Shown here in pieces: positions 25,189-33,075 of a DNA stretch of 64,000 nt. Location of the stretch: the NCBI GenBank assembly GCA_019420275.1, contig JAHZHN010000011.1:1-64000 (forward strand). Reading direction: 5' to 3'. The DNA comes from Clostridiales bacterium. GTDB taxonomy: Bacteria; Bacillota; Clostridia; Lachnospirales; Lachnospiraceae. Each line of letters starts with the position of its first letter. The first letter of the stretch is position 1. The translations under genes were made by a program, and so were the position numbers. Below the pieces are notes generated by a model. The model worked only from the letters and a program-made list of their open reading frames with translations. It was not told where the DNA came from and did no database searches.

Positions 25189-26079
25189 TTATCGCTGTGC
25201 TTTTCGATAACCTGCTGCTTGTGCCTCTTTTTCACTGTGAAAAATGATCAGATTCTTTGAATCTGCCATTTTGTCATAATCTCTTTGTCCCGGGCAGTGA
25301 TAGACTTTGGATCTCTTGTTGCCTCGAATTTCCTGTTGAGAGCTCAACGCTGCAGTCGTGCTGCCAGAATCTTCCGTCGCCTCATGGCTGTCCCCGGTTT
25401 TATAATCAATATCAATTCCATCCTGCACGTTATAGACAAAAACATTAAATTCAATGTCTTCTCCTTTGTCCTCCACAGACATTGCCTCCATCTGTACTCC
25501 TTTTGCCACAAGGTCATCTCCCTCGAACACAGGAGTTACCCGATAAAGAACATGGTTTCCCGTCTCACGGACATAATCTCCCACCATTTCTTCATATGGA
25601 AGCATACCATCAACATTAAAAGACCGGGTTCCTGTAATCAAATTTTTTTCATTAGCATTTTCACCGGTCAGCTGATAAGCAATCAAATGACATCGGTTAT
25701 ATAAATACTTCCCATCTACATTATTATATTTGACTGTATGCCAGCCGGTCGGCTTCACCATTCCAATGGCACCTCTCTCTTTTGTTGGCATTATGTCTTT
25801 GCCAATGCAGGCCTGTGCTGTCTGACATCTTCCTTCATCATCTAATTCACTATAGGATTCATAAGACTTCTCCGTCAGATCTTTCTCATCAAAATCCGGC
25901 TGGTTGTCATCCAGGACGATTGTCATCTTGCCGGAATAATTGGGTATATTACTGCTCTGCACCGTCTCCTGGCTGCTGCTTTCTTTATTTTCTGTTCTTT
26001 CTGCCCCGCATCCCCACAGCGAGGCAGCGAAAACTGCCGCCATAAAAATAACAGATAATTTCTTTGTCAATCTCATCAT
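25189..26079 (-). CDS. Secreted DNA/RNA non-specific endonuclease lipoprotein
   Basis: A 296-residue exported nuclease. The signal peptide ends in the lipobox LWGC (Cys about 24), followed by a Ser/Glu-rich linker. The catalytic domain (about 95-235) carries YNRCHLIAYQLTGEN, where His is the general base of the beta-beta-alpha-metal nuclease family (DRGH motif, here NRCH), and NLITGTRSFN. The last 40 residues (VYHCPGQRDY ... HSEKEAQAAGYR) look like an Ada-type metal-binding module in which most expected cysteines are missing. The start at 26079 has GGAAGAAAAGG upstream. It is followed by hydF at 16 bases, an odd partner. Likely roles are DNA scavenging or uptake; not proven. Confidence 0.87.
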   Translation of the reverse strand: MMRLTKKLSVIFMAAVFAASLWGCGAERTENKESSSQETVQSSNIPNYSGKMTIVLDDNQPDFDEKDLTEKSYESYSELDDEGRCQTAQACIGKDIMPTKERGAIGMVKPTGWHTVKYNNVDGKYLYNRCHLIAYQLTGENANEKNLITGTRSFNVDGMLPYEEMVGDYVRETGNHVLYRVTPVFEGDDLVAKGVQMEAMSVEDKGEDIEFNVFVYNVQDGIDIDYKTGDSHEATEDSGSTTAALSSQQEIRGNKRSKVYHCPGQRDYDKMADSKNLIIFHSEKEAQAAGYRKAQR

Positions 26080-26122
26080 GCCTTTTCTTCCCCCAATAAT
26101 GTAACCTCTGAATGGATCATCT

Positions 26123-26560
26123 TCACACCTTTTGATTTTGACACTGTACATGATCTTTGTTTTCTCTGACATATGTTTCCTGAAGAATTCTGTGGGTTGA
26201 TCCATCAAACTCCCGGCTGTTTTCCAATACCCAGCCATCCAGAGATAAATCCAATATTTGATCCGCCGGATAAACTTTATTCCATCGAAAAACAATGATC
26301 TTCTCAATCCGGTCCTCCACCGGACAAAGTTCCTGATTCTCCACCAGACAATAATCACCTGCCTGTGCCCGGAACAAAAAGTCTTCACAGACACAAGCCT
26401 GCGAAAATTCCCTGTAAAGCTTTCTCGTATACTGATTCATATAAATTTTTGAATTTCCCACCAGCTGACGGATATAAGCTCTTAAGCCCCGATCCTGACT
26501 CTGCCTCCTATTATGAAACATCATTCCGTTTTTATCATCCAGACAAATCAAAATAATCAA
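26123..26560 (-). CDS. Uncharacterised protein with dihydrofolate reductase-like N-terminus
   Basis: A 145-residue protein. The opening IILICLDDKNGMMFHNRRQSQD resembles the first strand and Met20 loop of dihydrofolate reductase (D-D-K-N-G-M), but the remaining DHFR motifs are absent, so it is not a working DHFR. Proteins of this kind in Firmicutes are sometimes mislabelled ribonuclease Z. Several cysteines (QACVCEDF, LCPVED) are present. The start is TTG at 26560 with AAAGGA 8 bases upstream. It is the first gene of a run with the nuclease (43 bases) and hydF. Function unknown. Confidence 0.72.
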   Translation of the reverse strand: MIILICLDDKNGMMFHNRRQSQDRGLRAYIRQLVGNSKIYMNQYTRKLYREFSQACVCEDFLFRAQAGDYCLVENQELCPVEDRIEKIIVFRWNKVYPADQILDLSLDGWVLENSREFDGSTHRILQETYVRENKDHVQCQNQKV

Positions 26561-26654
26561 TCTTCTTATCCTTTCAGAGTTTTATCAGAATGTTTGTTTG
26601 GTTTCCTTTTTTAGTATATACCATTCTTTTAAAAAATCCTAGTAAGTTTCTCTT

Positions 26655-27152
26655 TTAAATGCGAATCCACGCAAAAGGATTCCCATGATCCTTGATGATT
26701 CTCACCAAATCCTCAATTTTCATCCATAAGGTTGCACTATTATCATTGGGATGAACTGCAATATAAGAATATTGTTTGAGATCCTGATCAAAAAAGACTT
26801 CTACCTTACACTCCACATCATTCAAGATTCCAAGAGGAGATACGGATCCTGCCAAGACATGAAGATACCGCCACAGCCGCTCTTCTGATGCAAAACTCAG
26901 CCGGGAACTTCCAATTTCTGCCCGTACCTGTTTCAGATCCGCCTGCTTATCATCCTGAATTACCACAAGGAAATGTCTCTTTCCGCTGCCGTCTCTCAAA
27001 AATAGATTTTTAGCTCCAATACCACCTTCATGGTGCCACAAATTCTTTTCCTGTATCTCTTCTACGGTATAAACTGGTTCATGTTGGATGCATTCATAAG
27101 AAATCTTTTTTTCATCCAGAATATCCATAACCTTTTTTCCTTCTTGCGTCAT
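26655..27152 (-). CDS. YbaK/ProXp-type aminoacyl-tRNA deacylase
   Basis: A 165-residue trans-editing domain of the YbaK/ProX family, which hydrolyses mischarged tRNA-Pro (Ala- or Cys-tRNA-Pro). Seen are GGIGAKNLFLRD with the catalytic-loop Lys, and LAGSVSPLGILND, the family GxxSP motif, at about 110-125. The start at 27152 has AGAAGAGG upstream. It stands alone between the ptsI terminator and the next operon. TTGAAA at about 27200 may be its -35. Confidence 0.88.
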   Translation of the reverse strand: MTQEGKKVMDILDEKKISYECIQHEPVYTVEEIQEKNLWHHEGGIGAKNLFLRDGSGKRHFLVVIQDDKQADLKQVRAEIGSSRLSFASEERLWRYLHVLAGSVSPLGILNDVECKVEVFFDQDLKQYSYIAVHPNDNSATLWMKIEDLVRIIKDHGNPFAWIRI

Positions 27153-27204
27153 ACCTACCTCTTCTGCTGATCATCGTTTGTAATACTGTATACATATCAT
27201 TTTC

Positions 27205-27242
27205 AAAAAACAGAAAAGGTTCCGCTTGTACGGAACCTTTTC
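27205..27242 (-). terminator. Terminator of ptsHI
   Basis: On the minus strand AAAAGGTTCCG and CGGAACCTTTT form a stem with a 6-base loop, followed by TTTCTGTTTTTT, 20 bases beyond the ptsI stop codon. Confidence 0.9.
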
Positions 27243-27261
27243 CTATGTTCGAAAGCTTATC

Positions 27262-28971
27262 TTAGCTTCTTGCTTTTTCCTGCAATAATGCTTTTACTTC
27301 TTTCTCTGTTTCCAGCTGCATAACTTCATCAGCCAGTGCCTTGCATTCGTCCATTGTCCACAGAGACATAACTTTTCTTGTTGCAAGAATGGCTGTAGCA
27401 CTTACTGAAAACTCATTCAATCCAAATGCCAGCAATACTGGAACTAACAAAGGATCACTTGCTGCTTCTCCGCACATACCTGCCATAATGCCTTCTTTGT
27501 TCGCAGCTCCGATAATGTTCTTGATAGAACGAAGAACTGCCGGATTATATGCAGAGTACAGATATGCAACATCTGGATTTCCTCTGTCTGCTGCCATTGT
27601 ATATCCAGTCAAGTCATTTGTACCAATACTGAAGAAATCTGCTTCTTTTGCAAGAATATCTGCAATTAAGCTGGCTGCAGCTGTTTCCATCATAACACCG
27701 ACTTCAATGTCTTTATCATATGCGATTCCTTCCGCATCTAAATCTCCCTTGATTTCTTCGATCAGGGCTTTAACTGCACGAAGCTCATCTACACATGTAA
27801 CAAGCGGAACCATGATACGAATCTTTCCAAAAGCACTTGCGCGAAGCAGTGCTCTTAACTGAGGTTTATAAATCTCCGGACGCTGGAGACAGAAACGTAC
27901 CGCACGGAATCCTAAGAATGGATTTTCTTCCGTTGGAAGTCCAAGATATGGAAGCGCTTTATCTCCTCCAATATCCAATGTACGGATGATAACCGGTTTT
28001 CCTTCCATAGTTTCAGCTACTTTCTTGTAAGCCTCGAACTGAGATTCTTCTGATGGAACGTCATTACTTTCCATGAACAGGAATTCTGTCCTGAATAAGC
28101 CAACACCTTCTCCATCCTTCTCTAATACGCCTGCTGCTTCGTCCGGTCCTCCGATATTGGCAACCAGTTCTACAACATGTCCATCTGCTGTCTGAGATGG
28201 TTTTCCTACGAACTTAGCCAGTGCTGCTTTTTCTTCCAGGAATTTTGCTTTCTTTTCTTTATATTCTTCAACAACAGAAGCTTCTGGTTTTACATAAGCT
28301 TCTCCTGTTGCACCGTCTAATACAACTTCATCTCCATCCTGGACAATGGATGTAATATTTTCAATACTTAAGACTGCAGGGATTTCCATAGATCTGCAGA
28401 TAATTGCAGAATGAGAAGTCTTTCCTCCAATCTCAGTCAATACACCTTCAACATTATCCGGATTGATGCCAGCCGTCATGGATGGTGTCAGATCTTCTGC
28501 GACCAAAACCGTACCTGCTGGTACTGCACTGATATCAACTTCTTCAATGCCAAGTAAAATTTTAATCAAACGAGTTTTGATATCACCTAAGTCAGAAGCT
28601 CTTTGCTGGGTTAATTCGTCTTCTGCCATTGAAAAAATCTGTGCAAAGAAATCGCACGCCTCTTCAACCGCTGCTTCCGCATTGATCTTCTCTCCGTCGA
28701 TCTTCGCTTCAATCTGCTCTGTGATTGCCGGATCCTGGATCATAAGGATATGACCTTCCAGAATTTCAGATTCCTGTTCTCCAGCAGTCACTTTCATTGC
28801 TTCTACCATCTGGGTGGTTTTCTCAATGAAAACTTCAATGGCATCACTTAAACGTTTCTTTTCTGCTTCTGTATCTTCAACTGTTGTCTTTGTATAATTA
28901 AGTTCCTGTTCCTTAATTACGACAACCTTTCCAATACCGATTCCTGCAGATGCTCCTATACCTTTATACAT
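27262..28971 (-). CDS. ptsI: PTS enzyme I (phosphoenolpyruvate-protein phosphotransferase)
   Basis: A 569-residue cytoplasmic enzyme that takes phosphate from phosphoenolpyruvate and passes it to HPr. The phosphohistidine motif GGKTSHSAI lies near residue 190. The C-terminal PEP-binding barrel contains TEFLFM, RTLDIGGDKALPYL, NPFLGFRAVR, GVMMETAAAS, SIGTNDLTGY and the catalytic Cys in GMCGEAA. It follows ptsH by 33 bases on the same transcript. Length is normal. Expression should depend on the antitermination site upstream of ptsH. Confidence 0.97.
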   Translation of the reverse strand: MYKGIGASAGIGIGKVVVIKEQELNYTKTTVEDTEAEKKRLSDAIEVFIEKTTQMVEAMKVTAGEQESEILEGHILMIQDPAITEQIEAKIDGEKINAEAAVEEACDFFAQIFSMAEDELTQQRASDLGDIKTRLIKILLGIEEVDISAVPAGTVLVAEDLTPSMTAGINPDNVEGVLTEIGGKTSHSAIICRSMEIPAVLSIENITSIVQDGDEVVLDGATGEAYVKPEASVVEEYKEKKAKFLEEKAALAKFVGKPSQTADGHVVELVANIGGPDEAAGVLEKDGEGVGLFRTEFLFMESNDVPSEESQFEAYKKVAETMEGKPVIIRTLDIGGDKALPYLGLPTEENPFLGFRAVRFCLQRPEIYKPQLRALLRASAFGKIRIMVPLVTCVDELRAVKALIEEIKGDLDAEGIAYDKDIEVGVMMETAAASLIADILAKEADFFSIGTNDLTGYTMAADRGNPDVAYLYSAYNPAVLRSIKNIIGAANKEGIMAGMCGEAASDPLLVPVLLAFGLNEFSVSATAILATRKVMSLWTMDECKALADEVMQLETEKEVKALLQEKARS

Positions 28972-29004
28972 ACTAACACCCGTCCTTTTATCAAATATTT
29001 GTTC

Positions 29005-29268
29005 TTATTCTCCTAATCCAGATTCAATTAATTCTGTTGCATGTGCAAGTGCTGCTTCTTCGTCAGGACCTTCACATACTAATTCGATTTCAGAACCACA
29101 TTTGATGCAGGCACCAATGATGTTTAACAGGCTCTTTGCGTTGATTTTCTTATCTTCAAAAATAATTGTTACATCAGATTCAAATTTTGTAACCGCCTTT
29201 GCAAGAACACCTGCCGGTCTCATGTGTAATCCCTGTTCGTTCTCGATGACAAATTTCTTTGATACCAT
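29005..29268 (-). CDS. ptsH: PTS phosphocarrier protein HPr
   Basis: An 87-residue carrier that moves phosphate from enzyme I to sugar-specific enzymes II, including the sorbose system at 38-40.7 kb. His15 lies in GLHMRPAG (phosphorylated by enzyme I) and Ser46 in NAKSLLNIIG is the HPr kinase site used in Firmicutes carbon catabolite control. The start at 29268 has AGAAGGAG upstream. The leader of about 185 bases holds a RAT site and terminator. ptsI follows. Confidence 0.96.
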   Translation of the reverse strand: MVSKKFVIENEQGLHMRPAGVLAKAVTKFESDVTIIFEDKKINAKSLLNIIGACIKCGSEIELVCEGPDEEAALAHATELIESGLGE

Positions 29269-29360
29269 AATTAAATCTCCTTCTCTTGTTTAGAATTTTT
29301 AAAATATGCGTCCGGACTGCTGTTGGCGGCCGCAGGAATTTGGGGCAGCCTCATACCCGC

Positions 29361-29416
29361 AAAAAGAAAAAAGACCTCTCCAATAAATGCATTCCACACT
29401 CATTGAAAAAGGTCTT
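29361..29416 (-). terminator. Leader terminator of ptsHI, overlapped by the RAT
   Basis: On the minus strand AAGACCT (29410-29416) pairs with AGGTCTT (29371-29377) across a long partly paired loop, followed by TTTTTTCTTTTT. The 5' arm is also the 3' end of the RAT hairpin, so binding of an antiterminator to the RAT would prevent this hairpin. Confidence 0.85.
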
Positions 29417-29439
29417 GCCTGCCTTACCAGTAACAATCC
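29411..29439 (-). promoter_or_regulatory. RAT (ribonucleic antiterminator) site upstream of ptsHI
   Basis: On the minus strand GGATTGTTACTGG...GCAGGCAAGACC matches the BglG/LicT/SacY RAT consensus (GGATTGTTACTG ... CAGGCAAAACC) almost exactly, including both internal loops. The presumed binding protein is encoded directly upstream (29498-29989). Confidence 0.9.
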
Positions 29440-29454
29440 ATTTTCAATACATAT

Positions 29455-29483
29455 ATAATACCAAATACCTTCTCTTAAGTCAA
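29455..29483 (-). promoter_or_regulatory. Promoter of ptsHI
   Basis: On the minus strand TTGACT (29478-29483) and TATTAT (29455-29460) with 17-base spacing. Transcription starts about 10 bases before the RAT. The promoter lies only 15 bases beyond the stop codon of the antiterminator gene. Confidence 0.85.
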
Positions 29484-29497
29484 CAAATTTTCCCTGA

Positions 29498-29989
29498 TTA
29501 AATCTCTCTTTCTATCATCAGCCTTTTAACATAAATAATCAGATACATCTTTTCATCGGCAGATAATCTGCAGTGATAGTTTTCCTCAATATGTTCCACT
29601 ATTTTCTGACTGCAGATATAGGCTTCCGGATACTTTTTCTGATTTCTCTCATAAAATTCCACGTCATCCTCTTGGTCTTCTTCATCTTTTCGAAGACCAG
29701 ATAAAATTTCAGATTCCATGTATTCCAGATGTGTAGCAAACCGTTGATACGCCGGTGTTTCTGAGTCTAACGAAACTTCATAAAATTCCTGAATGATGGC
29801 CATGATTTCCTGAACAAAAGGAGATGTGGCTCTTTGATCCAAGGTAAAAATCTTTTCAATCTTATTCTTATCCAGTTCATCTCCTGCCTTTTTTCGAAAT
29901 CCAATGCCTTTCCCCATTAGGATAACCTCCCGGTTATTGGTATCAAAAGTACTGACTACATTATTATTAATCACCTTTTGAATAATCAT
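29498..29989 (-). CDS. Single-PRD transcription antiterminator of the BglG/LicT/GlcT type
   Basis: A 163-residue RNA-binding antiterminator. Residues 1-55 (MIIQKVINNNVV, then GKGIGFRKKAGDELD) are the CAT RNA-binding domain that recognises RAT hairpins. Residues 60-163 form one PRD domain: the first regulatory histidine is present (RFATHLEYM, His87), whereas the position of the second histidine (FIALH in LicT) reads LIIY (Tyr153). Typical family members have about 280 residues with two PRDs; here the second is absent. The frame ends cleanly 15 bases before the ptsHI promoter, so it is not a visible frameshift. The start has GGAGGAGA upstream. It follows hflX by 12 bases and probably controls ptsHI through the adjacent RAT, like GlcT on ptsGHI of Bacillus (inference). 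Confidence 0.88.
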   Translation of the reverse strand: MIIQKVINNNVVSTFDTNNREVILMGKGIGFRKKAGDELDKNKIEKIFTLDQRATSPFVQEIMAIIQEFYEVSLDSETPAYQRFATHLEYMESEILSGLRKDEEDQEDDVEFYERNQKKYPEAYICSQKIVEHIEENYHCRLSADEKMYLIIYVKRLMIEREI

Positions 29990-30001
29990 TTATCTCTCCT
30001 C

Positions 30002-31237
30002 CTAAACACTGCCCAAAATTTCTTTTGGAATATATGCTTCCACATAAATCCCATCTTCTCTGTATTCTTCTTTCTTAAGCTGACCGTAATTCCGGATTAT
30101 CTGTATCTTGCCTGCCTCGCTGTAAGAATACAGTTTTTCGATATACAGCTTCTGTCTCTGAAGGAGTTCCTCTGTCTTTAAAAGAAGCTCATCTACTCCC
30201 TCTCCTGTCCTGGCCGATATTTTTACAGTCATCTGTGCTTTAGGATCTTTTAAAACTGTTTCTTTTTCCACCAGATCCATCTTATTAAATACTGTAATCA
30301 CATCAGATCCGACAGCTTCCAGCTGTTTTAAAGTCTCATAAACTACTTCCATATGCTTTTCCCTCTGGGGACTGGACGCGTCCACCACATGAAAAATCAG
30401 ATTACTGTACTTTGCTTCTTCCAAAGTGCTTCGAAAGGCATCTACCAAATGATGCGGGAGTTTTCTGATAAACCCTACCGTATCTGTCAGAAGTACTGTC
30501 TGTCCGCTGCTAAGTTCCAAACTTTTTGTCGTGGGATCCAGTGTAGCAAACAACTGATTTTCTTCCAAAACACCTGCATCTGTTAAATAATTTAGCAGCG
30601 TGGACTTTCCCGCATTGGTATACCCGACGATACAGATCACCGGCATATGATTTCTCTGTCTCTGTTTCCTCTGTACCTCCCGGTGTTTGATCACATCTTT
30701 TAGCTCAGCTTTTAAATGAGATATTCTTCTTCGGATCAGTCTCCGGTCCATCTCAAGCTTTTTCTCTCCCGGACCTCTTGTTCCGATTCCGCCTCCCAGT
30801 CTGGACAGAGCCGTTCCCTGTCCTGTCAGTTTGGAAGCCCGGTACTTAAGCTGTGCAAGCTCTACCTGAATATTTCCTTCTTTTGTGTAAGCTCTTCCGG
30901 CAAAGATGTCTAAGATCAAAAGAGTACGATCCATGACCTTAGTATCCAGCATACGTTCCAAATTTCCAATCTGCGCCGGAGACAATTCATCGTCACAGAT
31001 AACTCCCGTGGCATCTGTCCCATATAACAAAGCATTGACCTCATCAATTTTTCCCTTTCCTATATAGGTTGCCGGGTGCGGTGTCTCCCGAATCTGAATC
31101 ACTCTGGCAGTTGTTTCCGCACCGGCGGTTTTGGCCAGTTCCTCTAATTCATCTAAGGATTCCTCTGCTTCCTCCTGCCGATTCGCTGCGGCAATTAAAA
31201 TTACTCTTTCTTTTTGTTTTTGTCTGATTTCTTCCAT
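30002..31237 (-). CDS. hflX: Ribosome-associated GTPase HflX
   Basis: A 411-residue GTPase that binds the 50S subunit and splits or rescues stalled ribosomes. The N-terminal HflX domain has HPATYIGKGK and DDELSPAQIGNLE; a coiled-coil linker (SRLGGGIGTRGPGEKKLE) precedes the G domain with GYTNAGKST (P-loop, near 210), DTVGFIRKLP and NKMDLV. The C-terminus is normal. It starts 4 bases after the membrane-anchored gene and is followed at 12 bases by the antiterminator gene. Confidence 0.95.
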   Translation of the reverse strand: MEEIRQKQKERVILIAAANRQEEAEESLDELEELAKTAGAETTARVIQIRETPHPATYIGKGKIDEVNALLYGTDATGVICDDELSPAQIGNLERMLDTKVMDRTLLILDIFAGRAYTKEGNIQVELAQLKYRASKLTGQGTALSRLGGGIGTRGPGEKKLEMDRRLIRRRISHLKAELKDVIKHREVQRKQRQRNHMPVICIVGYTNAGKSTLLNYLTDAGVLEENQLFATLDPTTKSLELSSGQTVLLTDTVGFIRKLPHHLVDAFRSTLEEAKYSNLIFHVVDASSPQREKHMEVVYETLKQLEAVGSDVITVFNKMDLVEKETVLKDPKAQMTVKISARTGEGVDELLLKTEELLQRQKLYIEKLYSYSEAGKIQIIRNYGQLKKEEYREDGIYVEAYIPKEILGSV

Positions 31238-31241
31238 ATTT

Positions 31242-31694
31242 CTAATTTCCTGTTGATTGCTCTAAAATCTGACGGACTGCCATATCAAATGCCTGCTCCT
31301 TCGAATTTTTTGGCTGGGAGACTTGGCGCAGCAGCCGCTCTTTTTCCCGTTTCTCACGATCCATCTTAGCATATTTTCTTACATCCATTCCAATATATTC
31401 TTCACAGGTGCGTCCTTCCAGCTCCATCTCCTGATCTGTAATACTCCAGGCATCTAGTACTCTGTTATCATCCCCTACCGCCAACATCAAAGTCACTGGT
31501 TTGGCAAAAAGATTCGTCTGATAAAATCCCATAGCAATCCTGGCTTTGTCCTGATATTCTTTTCTAAATTCTCCGTACATTGAAGAAACATATTTTGACC
31601 GCTGATTCTGCATATAGGTGTAACATAAAAAGATAAGCAGCGCAAAAACCAGCAAAAACACTCCTGCTATCATCGTGGCCATTTCAATTTTCAT
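31242..31694 (-). CDS. Uncharacterised membrane-anchored cytoplasmic protein
   Basis: About 150 residues. One membrane segment (ATMIAGVFLLVFALLIFLCYTY, in part) lies at the N-terminus, followed by a soluble domain with GFYQTNLFAKPVTLMLAVGDDNRVLDAW (in part), and a Lys/Arg/Glu-rich helical C-terminus ending ILEQSTGN. I do not recognise a characterised family. The start is uncertain: 31694 (MKIEMA) abuts the AGAAAGG site, and the ATG at 31682 is 12 bases from it; the longer frame from 31760 has no site. It is the first gene of the operon with hflX and the antiterminator. Confidence 0.7.
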   Translation of the reverse strand: MKIEMATMIAGVFLLVFALLIFLCYTYMQNQRSKYVSSMYGEFRKEYQDKARIAMGFYQTNLFAKPVTLMLAVGDDNRVLDAWSITDQEMELEGRTCEEYIGMDVRKYAKMDREKREKERLLRQVSQPKNSKEQAFDMAVRQILEQSTGN

Positions 31695-31760
31695 CCTTTC
31701 TTTCACAAAACTACAAATATTATACAACGAATCTCCCTTTTTTGTCAGCATAAAATACAC

Positions 31761-31961
31761 CCAAAGTTTCCCCTCTCAAACCAAACAAAGAAGAATCATC
31801 TATAAAACTTCTAGGACAGCAGGAATTCCCAAATGGATTTTCTTATCATATAAAATATAAAGAAAAAGCCTGTCTGAGATCCCGTCTGCCGTTTAACGAT
31901 AACTTTCACTCAAACATGACTTTTTCTTTCTAAATATAATAAGCCTTTTACAGATATTTTT
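31761..31961. other. Intergenic gap at the left edge of the AT-rich patch
   Basis: No gene seen. Base composition changes here: to the right (to about 34150) the sequence becomes clearly richer in A and T than the flanking operons. No direct repeats or integration signature were recognised. Confidence 0.5.
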
Positions 31962-32330
31962 TCATATTCTTGACTTTTCCTTGATCAAAGAATATAAAAT
32001 TGCTCCTATAAAAACAAAATACGTATAAACAGGTGCATTCGTCATCATGATAAAATGTTCCATTTTAATTCCGAAAATCCAGATTACGAAAGGGACAATA
32101 ATATCAGCACCACAAAAGATTTTTGCTATTTGATCTGTTTTCTCTTTTTGAATTGTTTCTGCCATAACTAAAACTAGGACTCCAATCACACAGTATCCGA
32201 TACATTCCAGCAGGAAAAGAGCCGTAACTGAAATATCTGGCTGATCTAATATAATTTGCTGAAAAACATGGATAATATAACAAATCAAATATGCTGATGC
32301 CGGACATACTAGAACCATTATTTTCTTCAT
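31962..32330 (-). CDS. Small four-helix membrane protein, unknown
   Basis: A 122-residue hydrophobic protein with four predicted membrane segments (about 5-25, 35-58, 70-90 and 97-117) and a charged loop IQKEKTDQ between the second and third. No family recognised. The start at 32330 has AAAGGAG upstream with an 8-10 base gap, so it is probably translated. It is followed by no clear terminator. It lies in the AT-rich patch next to broken genes and may be a remnant of a small accessory operon such as a bacteriocin or immunity module (speculative). Confidence 0.6.
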   Translation of the reverse strand: MKKIMVLVCPASAYLICYIIHVFQQIILDQPDISVTALFLLECIGYCVIGVLVLVMAETIQKEKTDQIAKIFCGADIIVPFVIWIFGIKMEHFIMMTNAPVYTYFVFIGAILYSLIKEKSRI

Positions 32331-32345
32331 AAATCACCACTCCTT

Positions 32346-32612
32346 TTATTTGTTTATACTTTTACTGATATAAATACAAGATAAACATGTCCAACTACTT
32401 GAACCTCTCTTCAACTTTATCTTCCAAGTTCCACCAATGAAGAAAGAACTATGAGCAGGTAGATATTTCTCGAATCCTGTAGTATAGCTAAAAGTTGTAG
32501 ACTTTGGATACTTTCTTTTTAACTGTTCAACTCTCGCTGCAGGATTAGTGGTTTGATAAAATACTTCTGTTGTAATAGCTGTAACCCCGGATTGTACATT
32601 TTCAGAAATCAT
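32346..32612 (-). CDS. Unrecognised short open frame, possibly a gene remnant
   Basis: An 88-residue frame with no good ribosome-binding site. It contains KSTTFSYTTGFEKYLPAHS and FFIGGTWKIKLKRGSSSW, a beta-rich, secreted-looking composition, and ends with CLSCIYISKSINK. The frame continues upstream for only 12 codons before a stop codon. It lies 15 bases before the four-helix membrane protein and right after a frameshifted gene, so it may be the 3' part of a decayed gene or a small real one. Confidence 0.35.
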   Translation of the reverse strand: MISENVQSGVTAITTEVFYQTTNPAARVEQLKRKYPKSTTFSYTTGFEKYLPAHSSFFIGGTWKIKLKRGSSSWTCLSCIYISKSINK

Positions 32613-32674
32613 ACCAGAAACTTTATCTAATTTGGCATCAGTACCTTTTTAGAAAAATTAATTGCAATTAAAAT

Positions 32675-32910
32675 TTATACTACTTGTCTGATTTCATTTC
32701 GATTTCGAGCTGATCCAACTAACATAACAGAGTTATTTTCAGAATCTTGAATTTCATATAATTTCAAGTATTTTTATCATAACTCTTAACATCATCTAAA
32801 GGAACAACTTCTTTTCTGACTTTTACAAAGTGCCTTCCATATTGATACAATGTTTGAATATCTTTTTCGCTTTTTTCACCTTTATACGTTCCCCCTTTCT
32901 TTAATTTCAC
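32675..32910 (-). pseudogene. Frameshifted gene remnant, unknown product
   Basis: On the minus strand one frame reads GGTYKGEKSEKDIQTLYQYG and RHFVKVRKEVVPLDDVKSYD, then stops; the next frame continues as YLKLYEIQDSENNSVMLVGS and ARNRNEIRQVV before its own stop. Joining them needs a single added base in an A5 run at 32771-32775, so one base has been lost there. The 5' end lacks a start codon with a ribosome-binding site, so the gene may also be truncated. It is divergent from padR and its likely promoter (TTGACA at 32978-32983, minus) overlaps the shared palindrome. The product family is not recognised. Confidence 0.55.
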
Positions 32911-32978
32911 TACAACATTATAGCATTTTGATTATACTTATGAATCTATTATCAGCTTACTCTTTTTAATGTATTTTG

Positions 32979-33013
32979 TCAATCAATATTTTGAAATACA
33001 AAATATTGATTGA
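32979..33013. promoter_or_regulatory. Perfect 15-bp inverted repeat, likely PadR operator
   Basis: TCAATCAATATTTTG (32979-32993) and its exact complement CAAAATATTGATTGA (32999-33013) flank a 5-base spacer. The right arm contains the -35 of the padR promoter; the left edge overlaps TTGACA of a possible divergent promoter. PadR proteins usually bind palindromes in their own promoter. Confidence 0.7.
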
Positions 33014-33034
33014 ACAGATTTTCTATGTTAGAAT
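33006..33034 (+). promoter_or_regulatory. Promoter of padR
   Basis: TTGATT (33006-33011) and TAGAAT (33029-33034) with 17-base spacing, 41 bases before the padR start codon. Confidence 0.75.
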
Positions 33035-33075
33035 ATGCATAAGTTAATTATCAAAAATGGAAAGGTTCAATCGGC

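Noticed and set aside
31860..31905. Possible terminator at the edge of the AT-rich patch (GTCTG repeats)
   Set aside because: The two copies are direct, not inverted, repeats; no stem forms.
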